Shown: piece after piece, positions 17,596 through 25,590 of the stretch | How the letters are laid out: the number at the start of each line of letters is the position of its first letter | How positions within the stretch are numbered: position 1 is the stretch's first letter | Assembly (NCBI RefSeq): GCF_023016285.1 | Contig: NZ_CP095413.1 | Location: 2,046,001-2,110,000 of the forward strand | Length of the DNA: 64,000 bases | Origin: Muricauda sp. SCSIO 64092 | Lineage (GTDB): Bacteria; Bacteroidota; Bacteroidia; Flavobacteriales; Flavobacteriaceae | Direction of reading: 5' to 3' | Notes under the pieces: generated by a model | What the model saw: the letters and a program-made list of their open reading frames with translations, nothing else | What the model was told of the DNA's origin: nothing | Databases searched by the model: none | Made by a program: the position numbers and the translations under genes

Positions 17596-18018
17596 ATGGA
17601 TTACAAAAATGAATTGGAACAAAAGATAGAACATAAGGTAACCGATTATGTGGCCAAGGGTTTTAAAATCTTCTTTTTTGCCCTGTTTATGGTGGGATTG
17701 CTCTTCCTTATCGGTTATGTCGTAATGCTATTATGGAACTGGTTGATGCCAGAACTATTTGGATTAACGACCATTACGTACTGGCAGGCCTTCGGAATCC
17801 TTATACTGGCCAAAATCATTTTTGGTTTTGGTGGGGGAAATGGCCCGGGAAAGAAATACAAAAGAAAATGGAAATCCCAGCGAACCCCAAAGTCCTGCGG
17901 TCCGCTCCGAAAGGACTTTTCAGAATGGAAATATTACGATAGGTTTTGGAAAGAAGAGGGAGAGTCCGCCTTTAAGGCCTACGTGGAAAAACAGAGAAAC
18001 CATGGAGAAAAAGAATAA
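17596..18018 (+). CDS. Small membrane protein downstream of ECF sigma factor
   Basis: Not assigned to a named family. The 140 residues hold an amphipathic N-terminus, two membrane helices (about 25-47 and 62-78), a glycine-rich turn (FGFGGGNGPG) and a basic, Trp/Tyr-rich cytoplasmic tail. It lies 12 nt after the sigma gene and is surely co-transcribed, so a role in controlling the sigma factor is plausible but unproven. Confidence 0.75.
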   Translation: MDYKNELEQKIEHKVTDYVAKGFKIFFFALFMVGLLFLIGYVVMLLWNWLMPELFGLTTITYWQAFGILILAKIIFGFGGGNGPGKKYKRKWKSQRTPKSCGPLRKDFSEWKYYDRFWKEEGESAFKAYVEKQRNHGEKE

Positions 18019-18174
18019 CCGTATCCATGTTAGGCGTAGGTCCCCCAGATTCAGCGGCTTTTTTACCATTTCAGGCAAAAAAACCACAACTCGGTCCAAT
18101 TTCATCCTATTCCTACGTCATTATAAACAAGGTTTGTAGAAGATTAGAAACTCGTTAAATAAATGTAAAACTTT

Positions 18175-18202
18175 GGAAACTTTTTTTGTTTTTACAGTTT
18201 CC
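18175..18202. promoter_or_regulatory. Inverted-repeat operator candidate of the efflux operon
   Basis: GGAAACT and AGTTTCC form a perfect 7-bp inverted repeat 14 bp apart. It covers the -33 element of the tetR promoter, the expected place for an autorepressing TetR site. Confidence 0.55.
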
Positions 18203-18214
18203 AGTTTAGTTTTG
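18185..18214 (+). promoter_or_regulatory. Promoter of the tetR-tolC-adaptor-RND operon
   Basis: TTTG (18185-18188), an 18-nt spacer and TAGTTTTG (18207-18214) match the Bacteroidota -33/-7 consensus. The start codon at 18224 is only 9 nt past the -7 box, so the transcript would be nearly leaderless. This also argues against any upstream start for the regulator. Confidence 0.65.
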
Positions 18215-18223
18215 GTCCCTCAA

Positions 18224-18829
18224 ATGAGAAACGACATTTTAAATAAGGCGACCGATCTTTTTTTAAACTACGGGTTTAAAAGTGTGACCATGGATGATTT
18301 GGCCCATGAAATGGGGATATCCAAAAAGACCATTTACAGTCATTTTGAAAATAAGACCAAGTTGGTTGAAGAGGCCACTATGAACCTTTTTTGGGAAATA
18401 TCAAATGGGATAGACCATATCATTGCCCTGAAGAAAAATCCGATCGAAGAGTTATATGAAATCAAAAAATTTGTGATGTCCCGTTTAAAGGACGAGAAGG
18501 CCTCCACACTTTACCAGTTACAGAAATACTATCCCAGACTCTTTGAAACCTTAAAGAAAAAGGAGATTGAGGTGATGCAGGACTGTCTGGTCGATAACAT
18601 TAGAAGGGGAATGGAGATTGGTATTTACCGGGAGAATTTAAACGTGCAGTTTGTGGCACGTATTTATTTTTCCGGTGCCATAAGTTTAAGTGACCACGAT
18701 CTTTTTCCGGTATCCCTATTCAATAAAGTTGAGCTGGAAGACTACTTTCTAGAATACCATCTAAGGGGGATCGTCACCCCCAAAGGACGGAAAATACTGA
18801 ACGAAATCATCAATTCAAATCAAGAATAA
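18224..18829 (+). CDS. TetR/AcrR-family transcriptional repressor
   Basis: A 201-residue one-component regulator starting at MRNDIL. The N-terminal helix-turn-helix is typical (ATDLFLNYGFKSVTMDDLAHEMGISKKTIYSHF, residues about 8-40), followed by an all-helical ligand domain without recognised signature. It is the first gene of a four-gene efflux operon, ending directly before the TolC gene (stop and next ATG adjoin). It probably represses its own operon through the inverted repeat in its promoter, with derepression by a pump substrate. Confidence 0.93.
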   Translation: MRNDILNKATDLFLNYGFKSVTMDDLAHEMGISKKTIYSHFENKTKLVEEATMNLFWEISNGIDHIIALKKNPIEELYEIKKFVMSRLKDEKASTLYQLQKYYPRLFETLKKKEIEVMQDCLVDNIRRGMEIGIYRENLNVQFVARIYFSGAISLSDHDLFPVSLFNKVELEDYFLEYHLRGIVTPKGRKILNEIINSNQE

Positions 18830-20167
18830 ATGCGAACGATCATCAAACTAAGTATACTACTATTGTTTTGGTCCGTACCACTAAGTGCACAGGAAACCAA
18901 AACCTCCTTTTCTTTGGATGAGGCTATAGCCTATGCGCTGGAACACAACTACCAATCCATCAATGCCAGTAGGGATTTGGTGGACGCCCAAAAGCAAAAA
19001 TGGGAAACCATTGCCTCCGGATTGCCCCAAATAGATGGAAGTGTGTCCTACCAAAACCAAATAAAACAACAGGTGGTCCAATTGCCCGGGGAAATCGCAG
19101 GGCAACCTCCAGGTACTTTTTTCGAGACACCTCTGGGACAACCACAACAAGTGACCGCAACTGGCACGCTAAGACAGCAAATTTTTGATGGATCCTATAT
19201 TGTAGGTGTACAGGCCACCAAGGCCTTTGTTCAATTTAGCAAGAACAATAAGGAAAAAACCGATTTGGATGTCACGCGGTCCGTGGTAGAAGCCTATGGC
19301 AACGTATTGCTGGCCCAAGAGAGCGTGGCCATCTTTGAAAAGAACACGGCCACTTTGGAGAAAAACCTCTATGAGACCAAAAAGATTTTTGAAAACGGCC
19401 TGGGGGATGAAGAGAGCGTGGATCAGTTACAGATTACCCTTTCCTCCGTGGACAACCAATTGAAGAATGCAAGGCGATTGGAAAAGATTACCTTACAGAT
19501 GCTCAACCTCATGATGGGCATCCCTTTGGACAATCCTACCCAATTGACCGAAAATCTGGATGCCCTTACGCAAAGGAAAATAGATTACGGCCTTTTGGAT
19601 ACCCAGCTTGTAATGGAAGAAAATATAGACTACAAGACGGTCTTTAACCTTAATGAGCAACGATTCTTTGAGTTAAAATTGGCAAAAAGTAGGGCACTGC
19701 CCACATTAAACGCTTTTATCAACTATGGGGGAAACTCCTTTAGCGACCAATTCAACTTTCTAAGTCAAGGCCAACAATGGTTCGGCTTCTCCACCTTTGG
19801 AGTGGACCTGAACATTCCCATTTTTAGTTCTTTGGGAAGAAGTGCCAGTACCCAACGGGCCAAAATTGCCTATGAAAAAGCAAAGACCCAGCTTACGGAA
19901 ACCCAGGAACAAGTAAGGTTGCAATTGGAAAATGCCAAAAGCGATTACATTCTGGCCATAGAGGAATACCAGACCTCCAAGGATAATTTGGAGCTGGCGG
20001 AACGGATTGAAAACAAAAACCAGATAAAATATTCCGAAGGCCTGGCCACCAGTTTTGAACTGCGCCAAGCACAGACCCAATTATACGATACCCAGCAAGA
20101 ATACCTGCAGTCCATGGTAGATGTGATCAACCGCAAGACTGATTTGGAAATTATTTTAAACAAATAA
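18830..20167 (+). CDS. TolC-family outer-membrane efflux protein
   Basis: The outer-membrane channel of a tripartite efflux pump. The 445 residues begin with a signal peptide (LLLFWSVPLSAQ) and TSFSLDEAIAYALEHNY, the usual first helix of the family, and show the two-fold repeat of long coiled-coil helices (AKTQLTETQEQVRLQLENAK in the second half). Its start codon directly follows the TetR stop. The adaptor begins 11 nt downstream. Confidence 0.95.
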   Translation: MRTIIKLSILLLFWSVPLSAQETKTSFSLDEAIAYALEHNYQSINASRDLVDAQKQKWETIASGLPQIDGSVSYQNQIKQQVVQLPGEIAGQPPGTFFETPLGQPQQVTATGTLRQQIFDGSYIVGVQATKAFVQFSKNNKEKTDLDVTRSVVEAYGNVLLAQESVAIFEKNTATLEKNLYETKKIFENGLGDEESVDQLQITLSSVDNQLKNARRLEKITLQMLNLMMGIPLDNPTQLTENLDALTQRKIDYGLLDTQLVMEENIDYKTVFNLNEQRFFELKLAKSRALPTLNAFINYGGNSFSDQFNFLSQGQQWFGFSTFGVDLNIPIFSSLGRSASTQRAKIAYEKAKTQLTETQEQVRLQLENAKSDYILAIEEYQTSKDNLELAERIENKNQIKYSEGLATSFELRQAQTQLYDTQQEYLQSMVDVINRKTDLEIILNK

Positions 20168-20178
20168 AATCAATCAAA

Positions 20179-21369
20179 ATGAAAAAAATTGTTTTACTTA
20201 TACTTACGGCATTGGTCATCATCTCTTGTGGTGGTGGAAGCTCCAGCTCAGTTGAAGACGTACTGGGTGCGGATGTCAAGACGATTCGGGCAAAAAGGAC
20301 GGAGGTAGAGACCCAACTCAAGGCATTGGAAGGCCAAATTGCCCTGTTGGATTCCGCCTTGGCCGCAAAAGATGACAACGCCAAGCTACCTCTGGTGACC
20401 ACTTTTAAAGCAAAAGAAGAAAAGTTTAATCACTATTTGGAGCTGCAGGGAGACGTTATGACCAAACAAAATGTCCTCATATATCCGGAAATGTCCGGAA
20501 CGCTGCAACGCGTTTATGTAAAAGAAGGCCAAAATGTAGCTAAAGGACAGCTTTTGGCCAGTATAGATGATGGTGGCCTATCCAGTCAATTGACCCAAAT
20601 GGAAACACAGTTGGACTTGGCCAAGACCACTTTTGAACGCCAAAAAAGATTGTGGGAGCAGAACATTGGTTCAGAAATTCAATATTTACAGGCAAAAACG
20701 CAATATGAAGCACAAGAAAGTGCAGTAGCGCAGATGCAAAGCCAGGTGGCAAAATCCAGTATTAGGGCCCCATTCTCCGGAATCATAGATGACGTCATCA
20801 AGGATCAGGGTACGGTTGTAGCTCCCGGTCAAGGCTCTGAAGTTTTTCGGATCGTTAACCTTTCCGATATGTACATTGAAGTGGAAGTTCCGGAAAGCCA
20901 TCTCCCCAATGTCACCGCCAATAAGGAGGCCAAAGTCTATTTTCCCGTACTGGGAGACAGTGTGACCACCAAGGTAAGGCAAACCGGGAATTTTATAAAT
21001 CCCGCCAATAGGGCTTTTACCGCAGAGATTCCGGTGCCTGCCAATGGGGGAAAAATTAAGCCAAACCTTACTGCCAGGGTAATGATCAATGATTACACCA
21101 ATGAGAGTGCCATCTTGATCCCCCAAAGCATTGTTTCGGAAAATGCCGAGGGAGAGCAATATGTGTACCTGGTGGAAGCGGATTCTTCCAATTCCGGAAT
21201 GGTTGCCAGAAAGGCCATCATAACCACAGGAAAAACCCAAGGGGACCACGTGGAAGTCCTATCGGGAATCAACAGTGGTGATGGTGTTATTGATGAAGGG
21301 GCACGCAGTGTTCGCGATGGACAAAAAGTAAAGGTCCATTCCGATGGTTTAGGATTAACGACCAATTAA
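20179..21369 (+). CDS. RND efflux periplasmic adaptor (membrane fusion) lipoprotein
   Basis: The periplasmic adaptor linking pump and TolC. The 396-residue protein has a lipobox at Cys17 (VIISC), an N-terminal coiled-coil segment (VETQLKALEGQIALLDSALA), a barrel-sandwich hybrid with GTLQRVYVKEGQNVAKGQLLASID, a helical hairpin, the second lipoyl half SSIRAPFSGIIDDVIKDQGT, and a C-terminal membrane-proximal domain. Extra N-terminal coiled coil before the lipoyl domain is not universal. It sits between TolC and the pump with short gaps of 11 and 8 nt. Confidence 0.95.
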   Translation: MKKIVLLILTALVIISCGGGSSSSVEDVLGADVKTIRAKRTEVETQLKALEGQIALLDSALAAKDDNAKLPLVTTFKAKEEKFNHYLELQGDVMTKQNVLIYPEMSGTLQRVYVKEGQNVAKGQLLASIDDGGLSSQLTQMETQLDLAKTTFERQKRLWEQNIGSEIQYLQAKTQYEAQESAVAQMQSQVAKSSIRAPFSGIIDDVIKDQGTVVAPGQGSEVFRIVNLSDMYIEVEVPESHLPNVTANKEAKVYFPVLGDSVTTKVRQTGNFINPANRAFTAEIPVPANGGKIKPNLTARVMINDYTNESAILIPQSIVSENAEGEQYVYLVEADSSNSGMVARKAIITTGKTQGDHVEVLSGINSGDGVIDEGARSVRDGQKVKVHSDGLGLTTN

Positions 21370-21377
21370 AAAACATT

Positions 21378-24300
21378 ATGGGAAAACAGCAAAAAAGCAT
21401 AAACAAGGAATTTAAGCTGGCCTCTTGGGCCATTGACAACAAAACCACAATGTATGTTTTGATTGTCGTGATACTTTTCCTGGGCGCATCGGCCTATTTC
21501 AGTATGCCCAGGGAAAACTTTCCTGAAATCAAGGAAACCAAGATTTATATCAGTTCCCTTTATCCGGGAAACACTGCGGAGGATATTGAAAAGCTCATAA
21601 CCGACCCTTTGGAGGACGAGTTAAAAACGGTAAGCAATGTAATCGAGATTACTTCGACCTCTCAGGAGGATTATTCGATCATCGTTGTTGAATTTGATGA
21701 AAAAATCTCTGTTGAAGCTGCCAAACAAAAGGTAAAGGACGAAGTAGACTCGCAGACGGCCGGGGAAGACTGGCCTACCTTCAACGATGCCAAGGTAGAG
21801 CCCAACGTCTTCGATTTAAGTATGTCCGAGGAAATTCCCATTCTCAACATCAACATTTCCGGAGACTATCCAGTGGATAAACTCAAGGAATTTGGCGAGT
21901 ACTTGGAAGATGAGATTGAAAGTCTCCAGGAAATAAAGCAAGTGGATATCCGGGGCGCACAGGAAAAGGAAGTGGAAGTGGCCGTGGATATCTATAAAAT
22001 GATGGCCGCCCAGGTGAGTTTTGATGATGTGATCAGCAAGATCAGTCAGGAAAATACAACCATTTCCGCAGGCAACTTGATTACAAGCGGCCAACGACGG
22101 ACCATAAGGATCCTTGGAGAGATTGAAAGCCCTTCGGAACTGGAGGATTTTGTCGTAAAATCTGAAAACAACAATCCCATCTACCTTAAGGATATTGCAA
22201 AAATCTCCTTTAAAGAGGAGGACAAGACCACTTATGCCCGCGAATTTGGTCATCCAGTGGTCATGTTGGATGTTAAAAAGCGCGCCGGAAAGAATATGGT
22301 TGCCGCGGCGGAACAAATTCAGGAAATCGTAGAGGATGCCAAGGCAAATGTGTTCCCCCAGGACCTGGAAATTACCATTGCCAATGACCAATCCTCAAAA
22401 ACTATTGGACAGGTAGACGATTTGGTGAACAATATCATCTTTGGGATCATCCTGGTGGTTACCGTATTAATGTTCTTCCTTGGTTTTAAGAATGCGCTTT
22501 TTGTGGGGTTTGCCATCCCTATGTCCATGTTCATGTCCTTAATGATCCTGAACACTTTGGGCTATACCATGAATACCATGATCCTGTTTGGTTTAATTAT
22601 GGGACTTGGGATGTTGGTGGACAACGGAATTGTGGTAGTGGAAAATGTCTATCGCCTAATGGATAAAGAGGGAATGTCAAGGATCCAGGCGGCAAAAAAG
22701 GGGATTGGAGAGATTGCCTTTCCCATTATCATTTCCACTGCAACAACCGTCGCGGCCTTTATTCCATTAGGTTTATGGCCCGGGGTCATGGGACAGTTCA
22801 TGATTTACTTCCCGGTAACCCTGTCCGTGGTGTTGGGATCTTCCCTCTTTGTGGCCATCTTCTTTAACTCCGTTTTGGTTTCCCAGTTCATGAAAACCGA
22901 GGATGAGGAAATGCCCTTTGCACAGATTATCCGGCTAACGGCCATTATGGGAACTTTTGGAGTGATCATTTTAATTTTTGGAGGGGAATATCGCGCATTG
23001 GGATCCTTGATGATCGTAACCGGAATTTTGCTTTGGGGCTATCGCCTGTTCCTTAGAAAGTGGGCCAATGGATTCCAAAACAAAATTTTGCCAAAGTGGG
23101 AACGCTGGTACGAAAAAACCTTGCGGTATGCACTTTCGGCAAGAAGGCCAATTTACATCGCCATTGGAACATTTGTCCTATTGATCATTGCATTTATGGG
23201 CTTTGGGGCTTCCGTGGGGAGCCAGCGTACCAAGGTGGAGTTCTTCCCGGACAACACCCCAAACCAGATTATCGTCTACATTGAATATCCTGAGGGCACG
23301 GATATAGAAAAAACCAATACCATCACTAATGATATTGAAAAAAGGGTGTACGATATCATCAATGAGGATTCCTATATGAATGGAGGCTACAACTTCCTAA
23401 CGGAAAGTGCCGTATCACAAGTTGGGGAAGGGGCAGGCAATCCGCAAACCGATGGTGGTTCCCAGGCAGAAATGCCACACCGGGGAAAGATTACCGCCAC
23501 CATGCGGGAATACAAATATCGAGATGGGGCAGATAGTAATGAACTGCTAAAGAAGGTTCAGGAAGCCCTTAAGGATATCTATCCCGGAGTAGCGATATCG
23601 GTCGAAAAAGATGCCATTGGTCCTCCGGTGGGTTATCCCATTAATATTGAATTGGAGGGCAATGATTATACGGAGTTGATCAATACCGCCGAAAAAATGC
23701 GAAATTTCATTAACTCCAAAAACATTCCCGGAGTCGATGAACTCAAAATTGATGTGAACAAATCCAAACCCTCCATGGTGGTCCAGGTAGACCGTAAGAA
23801 AGCAGGGGAGTTGGGCGTGCCTACAGGAATGGTTGGTCAACAACTTAGGAATTCCATCTTTGGGGCAAAAGCAGGAATCTATAAAGAAGACGGGGAGGAT
23901 TATGACATCTATGTGCGTTTCAATAAGGAAAATCGATACAATACCAGTGCCATCTTTAACCAGCGGGTGACCTTTAGGGACCAGTCTTCCGGTCAAATCA
24001 AGGAAGTACCTGTTTCTGCAGTGGCCAAACAAGTGAATACGTCTGGGTTCAGCGCTATAAAACATAGGGATACCCGAAGGGTAGTGACCGTTTATTCCGC
24101 TTTGGCCCCCGGATTTACGGATGCTGGCGCAGTGGTGAGCAAAATTCAGGATGAGATGACCTCTTTCGCGGAACTTCCCAGCGCCATTAAAATAGATTAT
24201 ACCGGGCAATTGGAAGAAGAGGCAAAACAAATGGCCTTCTTGATGGGTGCCTTTTTCACTGGATTGGGATTGATCTTCTTCATCTTGATATTTCAATTTA

Positions 24301-24887
24301 ACTCGGTCACAAAACCGGCAATCATTATGTTGGCCATCTTCTTAAGCCTAATAGGCGTATTTGGGGGAATTGTATTGACCGGTAGTGCTTTTGTGATTAT
24401 GATGACCATGATGGGAATCATATCCTTGGCGGGAATTGTTGTGAATAATGGAGTGGTGCTCTTGGATTACACACAATTGCTGATAGACCGTAAAAAAGTG
24501 GCCCTTGGTCTCAATGAAGAGGATATGTTGGCGCCAAATGACTTTTATGAAGCCGTAATAAAAGGAGGAAAGGCAAGATTGCGTCCTGTATTGCTTACTG
24601 CCATTACCACCATTCTTGGCTTAATTCCGCTGGCAACGGGTTTTAACATTAACTTTTTTACCTTGCTCAGTGAGTTCAATCCACAAATTTATTTTGGTGG
24701 TGACAATGTTATTTTTTGGGGTCCCTTGGCCTGGACGGTAATCTATGGTCTTATTGTGGCCACATTCCTCACCTTGGTGGTGGTTCCAATTTTGTTCAGT
24801 ATCGTCTACAAAATAAAGGTCCGCATCAAAAGGAACAGAATACAAAAAGTAGAGAAGAAAAAAGAAGAATTGGGCATGGCGGCATAG
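21378..24887 (+). CDS. RND-family inner-membrane efflux pump
   Basis: A proton-driven multidrug-type RND transporter of 1169 residues, longer than the roughly 1030-1050 of AcrB. The first helix is at about 25-45, and the TM4 proton-relay motif reads LVDNGIVVVENV with Asp415 kept and Asn416 in place of AcrB's second Asp, as in several Bacteroidota and SwrC-like pumps. After TM6 there is an extra segment (about 510-565) with two further membrane helices. The last gene of the operon, closed by a strong terminator. Substrates are unknown. Confidence 0.95.
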   Translation: MGKQQKSINKEFKLASWAIDNKTTMYVLIVVILFLGASAYFSMPRENFPEIKETKIYISSLYPGNTAEDIEKLITDPLEDELKTVSNVIEITSTSQEDYSIIVVEFDEKISVEAAKQKVKDEVDSQTAGEDWPTFNDAKVEPNVFDLSMSEEIPILNINISGDYPVDKLKEFGEYLEDEIESLQEIKQVDIRGAQEKEVEVAVDIYKMMAAQVSFDDVISKISQENTTISAGNLITSGQRRTIRILGEIESPSELEDFVVKSENNNPIYLKDIAKISFKEEDKTTYAREFGHPVVMLDVKKRAGKNMVAAAEQIQEIVEDAKANVFPQDLEITIANDQSSKTIGQVDDLVNNIIFGIILVVTVLMFFLGFKNALFVGFAIPMSMFMSLMILNTLGYTMNTMILFGLIMGLGMLVDNGIVVVENVYRLMDKEGMSRIQAAKKGIGEIAFPIIISTATTVAAFIPLGLWPGVMGQFMIYFPVTLSVVLGSSLFVAIFFNSVLVSQFMKTEDEEMPFAQIIRLTAIMGTFGVIILIFGGEYRALGSLMIVTGILLWGYRLFLRKWANGFQNKILPKWERWYEKTLRYALSARRPIYIAIGTFVLLIIAFMGFGASVGSQRTKVEFFPDNTPNQIIVYIEYPEGTDIEKTNTITNDIEKRVYDIINEDSYMNGGYNFLTESAVSQVGEGAGNPQTDGGSQAEMPHRGKITATMREYKYRDGADSNELLKKVQEALKDIYPGVAISVEKDAIGPPVGYPINIELEGNDYTELINTAEKMRNFINSKNIPGVDELKIDVNKSKPSMVVQVDRKKAGELGVPTGMVGQQLRNSIFGAKAGIYKEDGEDYDIYVRFNKENRYNTSAIFNQRVTFRDQSSGQIKEVPVSAVAKQVNTSGFSAIKHRDTRRVVTVYSALAPGFTDAGAVVSKIQDEMTSFAELPSAIKIDYTGQLEEEAKQMAFLMGAFFTGLGLIFFILIFQFNSVTKPAIIMLAIFLSLIGVFGGIVLTGSAFVIMMTMMGIISLAGIVVNNGVVLLDYTQLLIDRKKVALGLNEEDMLAPNDFYEAVIKGGKARLRPVLLTAITTILGLIPLATGFNINFFTLLSEFNPQIYFGGDNVIFWGPLAWTVIYGLIVATFLTLVVVPILFSIVYKIKVRIKRNRIQKVEKKKEELGMAA

Positions 24888-24904
24888 CCCTTAAAAGCAG
24901 GTAT

Positions 24905-24939
24905 AAAAAAAGCCCCGGCATTTTGTCCGGGGCTTTTTT
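24905..24939. terminator. Bidirectional intrinsic terminator
   Basis: AAAAAAGCCCCGG, an 8-nt loop and CCGGGGCTTTTTT form a GC-rich stem with A and T tracts on both sides. It serves the RND operon (plus) and the small antitoxin-like gene (minus), which converge here. Confidence 0.92.
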
Positions 24940-24955
24940 AATTCATTACCGTTAA

Positions 24956-25306
24956 CTATAATTGTACCGAAACCACTTCTGATTGGTTCCAATTCTTTAC
25001 AGAGGCAATTCGATTGTTCTCAAAATCCACCTCCCTTAAAATTTCGCCTTCCCAGAAAAACCATTTTCCTTCCCTTTTGCCATCCACATATTTCCCAGAG
25101 GCAATTTTCTTACCTTTTACATCGTACATGAACCATTGTCCGTGTAATTTACCTTTTAACAGATAACCTGTTTGTGCTATTTCACCATTTTCATGAAAAT
25201 ATGTAGCTTTTACCATTTTCCCCACTTTTTCCAAAGTCGGTTTGGTATTTTGCGCGTACATACCAACCGAAAACATAACCGCAAGAATCAATAATACTTT
25301 CTTCAT
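24956..25306 (-). CDS. Secreted MORN/YwqK-like repeat protein
   Basis: A 116-residue secreted protein from ATG 25304-25306 (MKKVLLILAVMF, signal cleaved near MYAQ). The body shows repeated 'ENGEIAQTGYLLKGKLHGQW', 'GKKIASGKYVDGKREGKW' units, the MORN-like pattern annotated as 'toxin-antitoxin system YwqK family antitoxin'. With a signal peptide and no toxin neighbour, an antitoxin role is unlikely; a scaffold or envelope role is a guess. A longer start 11 codons upstream would add non-signal residues and is rejected. Confidence 0.85.
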   Translation of the reverse strand: MKKVLLILAVMFSVGMYAQNTKPTLEKVGKMVKATYFHENGEIAQTGYLLKGKLHGQWFMYDVKGKKIASGKYVDGKREGKWFFWEGEILREVDFENNRIASVKNWNQSEVVSVQL

Positions 25307-25347
25307 AATATATGGGTTTGTTATTTCTATCTTTAACATTAACGATA

Positions 25348-25355
25348 CAAATATA
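25348..25355 (-). promoter_or_regulatory. -7 promoter element of the YwqK-like gene
   Basis: TATATTTG on the minus strand matches TAnnTTTG exactly and gives a leader of about 35 nt. No clear -33 TTTG is seen. Confidence 0.5.
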
Positions 25356-25480
25356 CAAATTATTTTACTTTTAATTCATTTTAAAGTAACTATTTATTTA
25401 CATTAAATTTACATTAAATATGTAAATACTTGTTTTATAGATGGTTGAATTTTTGTAAGAAAAACTATAAAAATTTATAT

Positions 25481-25515
25481 TCTGTATAAACGGTCAAAAA
25501 AACCGTATAAACGGT
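25481..25515. repeat. Two GTATAAACGGT direct repeats upstream of aspS
   Basis: GTATAAACGGT occurs at 25484-25494 and 25505-25515, exactly 21 bp (two helical turns) apart. The second copy is part of the palindrome ACCGT-ATAA-ACGGT. Spacing on one DNA face suggests paired regulator sites in the aspS promoter region. Confidence 0.5.
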
Positions 25516-25524
25516 ATTTTAAAA

Positions 25525-25571
25525 GCTGGGCAAAAAATGTCCCAGCAAAAAAATGGAACTCACTAAATTTG
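25525..25571 (+). promoter_or_regulatory. aspS promoter region with hairpin
   Basis: TAAATTTG at 25564-25571 matches the -7 consensus, 19 nt before the aspS ATG. A perfect 6-bp hairpin, GCTGGG...CCCAGC (25525-25546), lies where the -33 element would be expected; no TTTG is seen there. Confidence 0.45.
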
Positions 25572-25590
25572 CCGTTCAAAATGTATATTC

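Noticed and set aside
23547..24296. 249-codon open frame on the minus strand inside the RND pump gene
   Set aside because: His/Phe/Gly-rich translation without domain features; shadow of the pump gene.
24956..25306. Antitoxin role for the YwqK-like protein
   Set aside because: It has a signal peptide and no toxin gene beside it, so the usual annotation name is misleading here.
25441..25590. T-box or other riboswitch ahead of aspS
   Set aside because: No T-box sequence or antiterminator fold seen; the repeats look like DNA sites, and T-boxes are not expected in this phylum.
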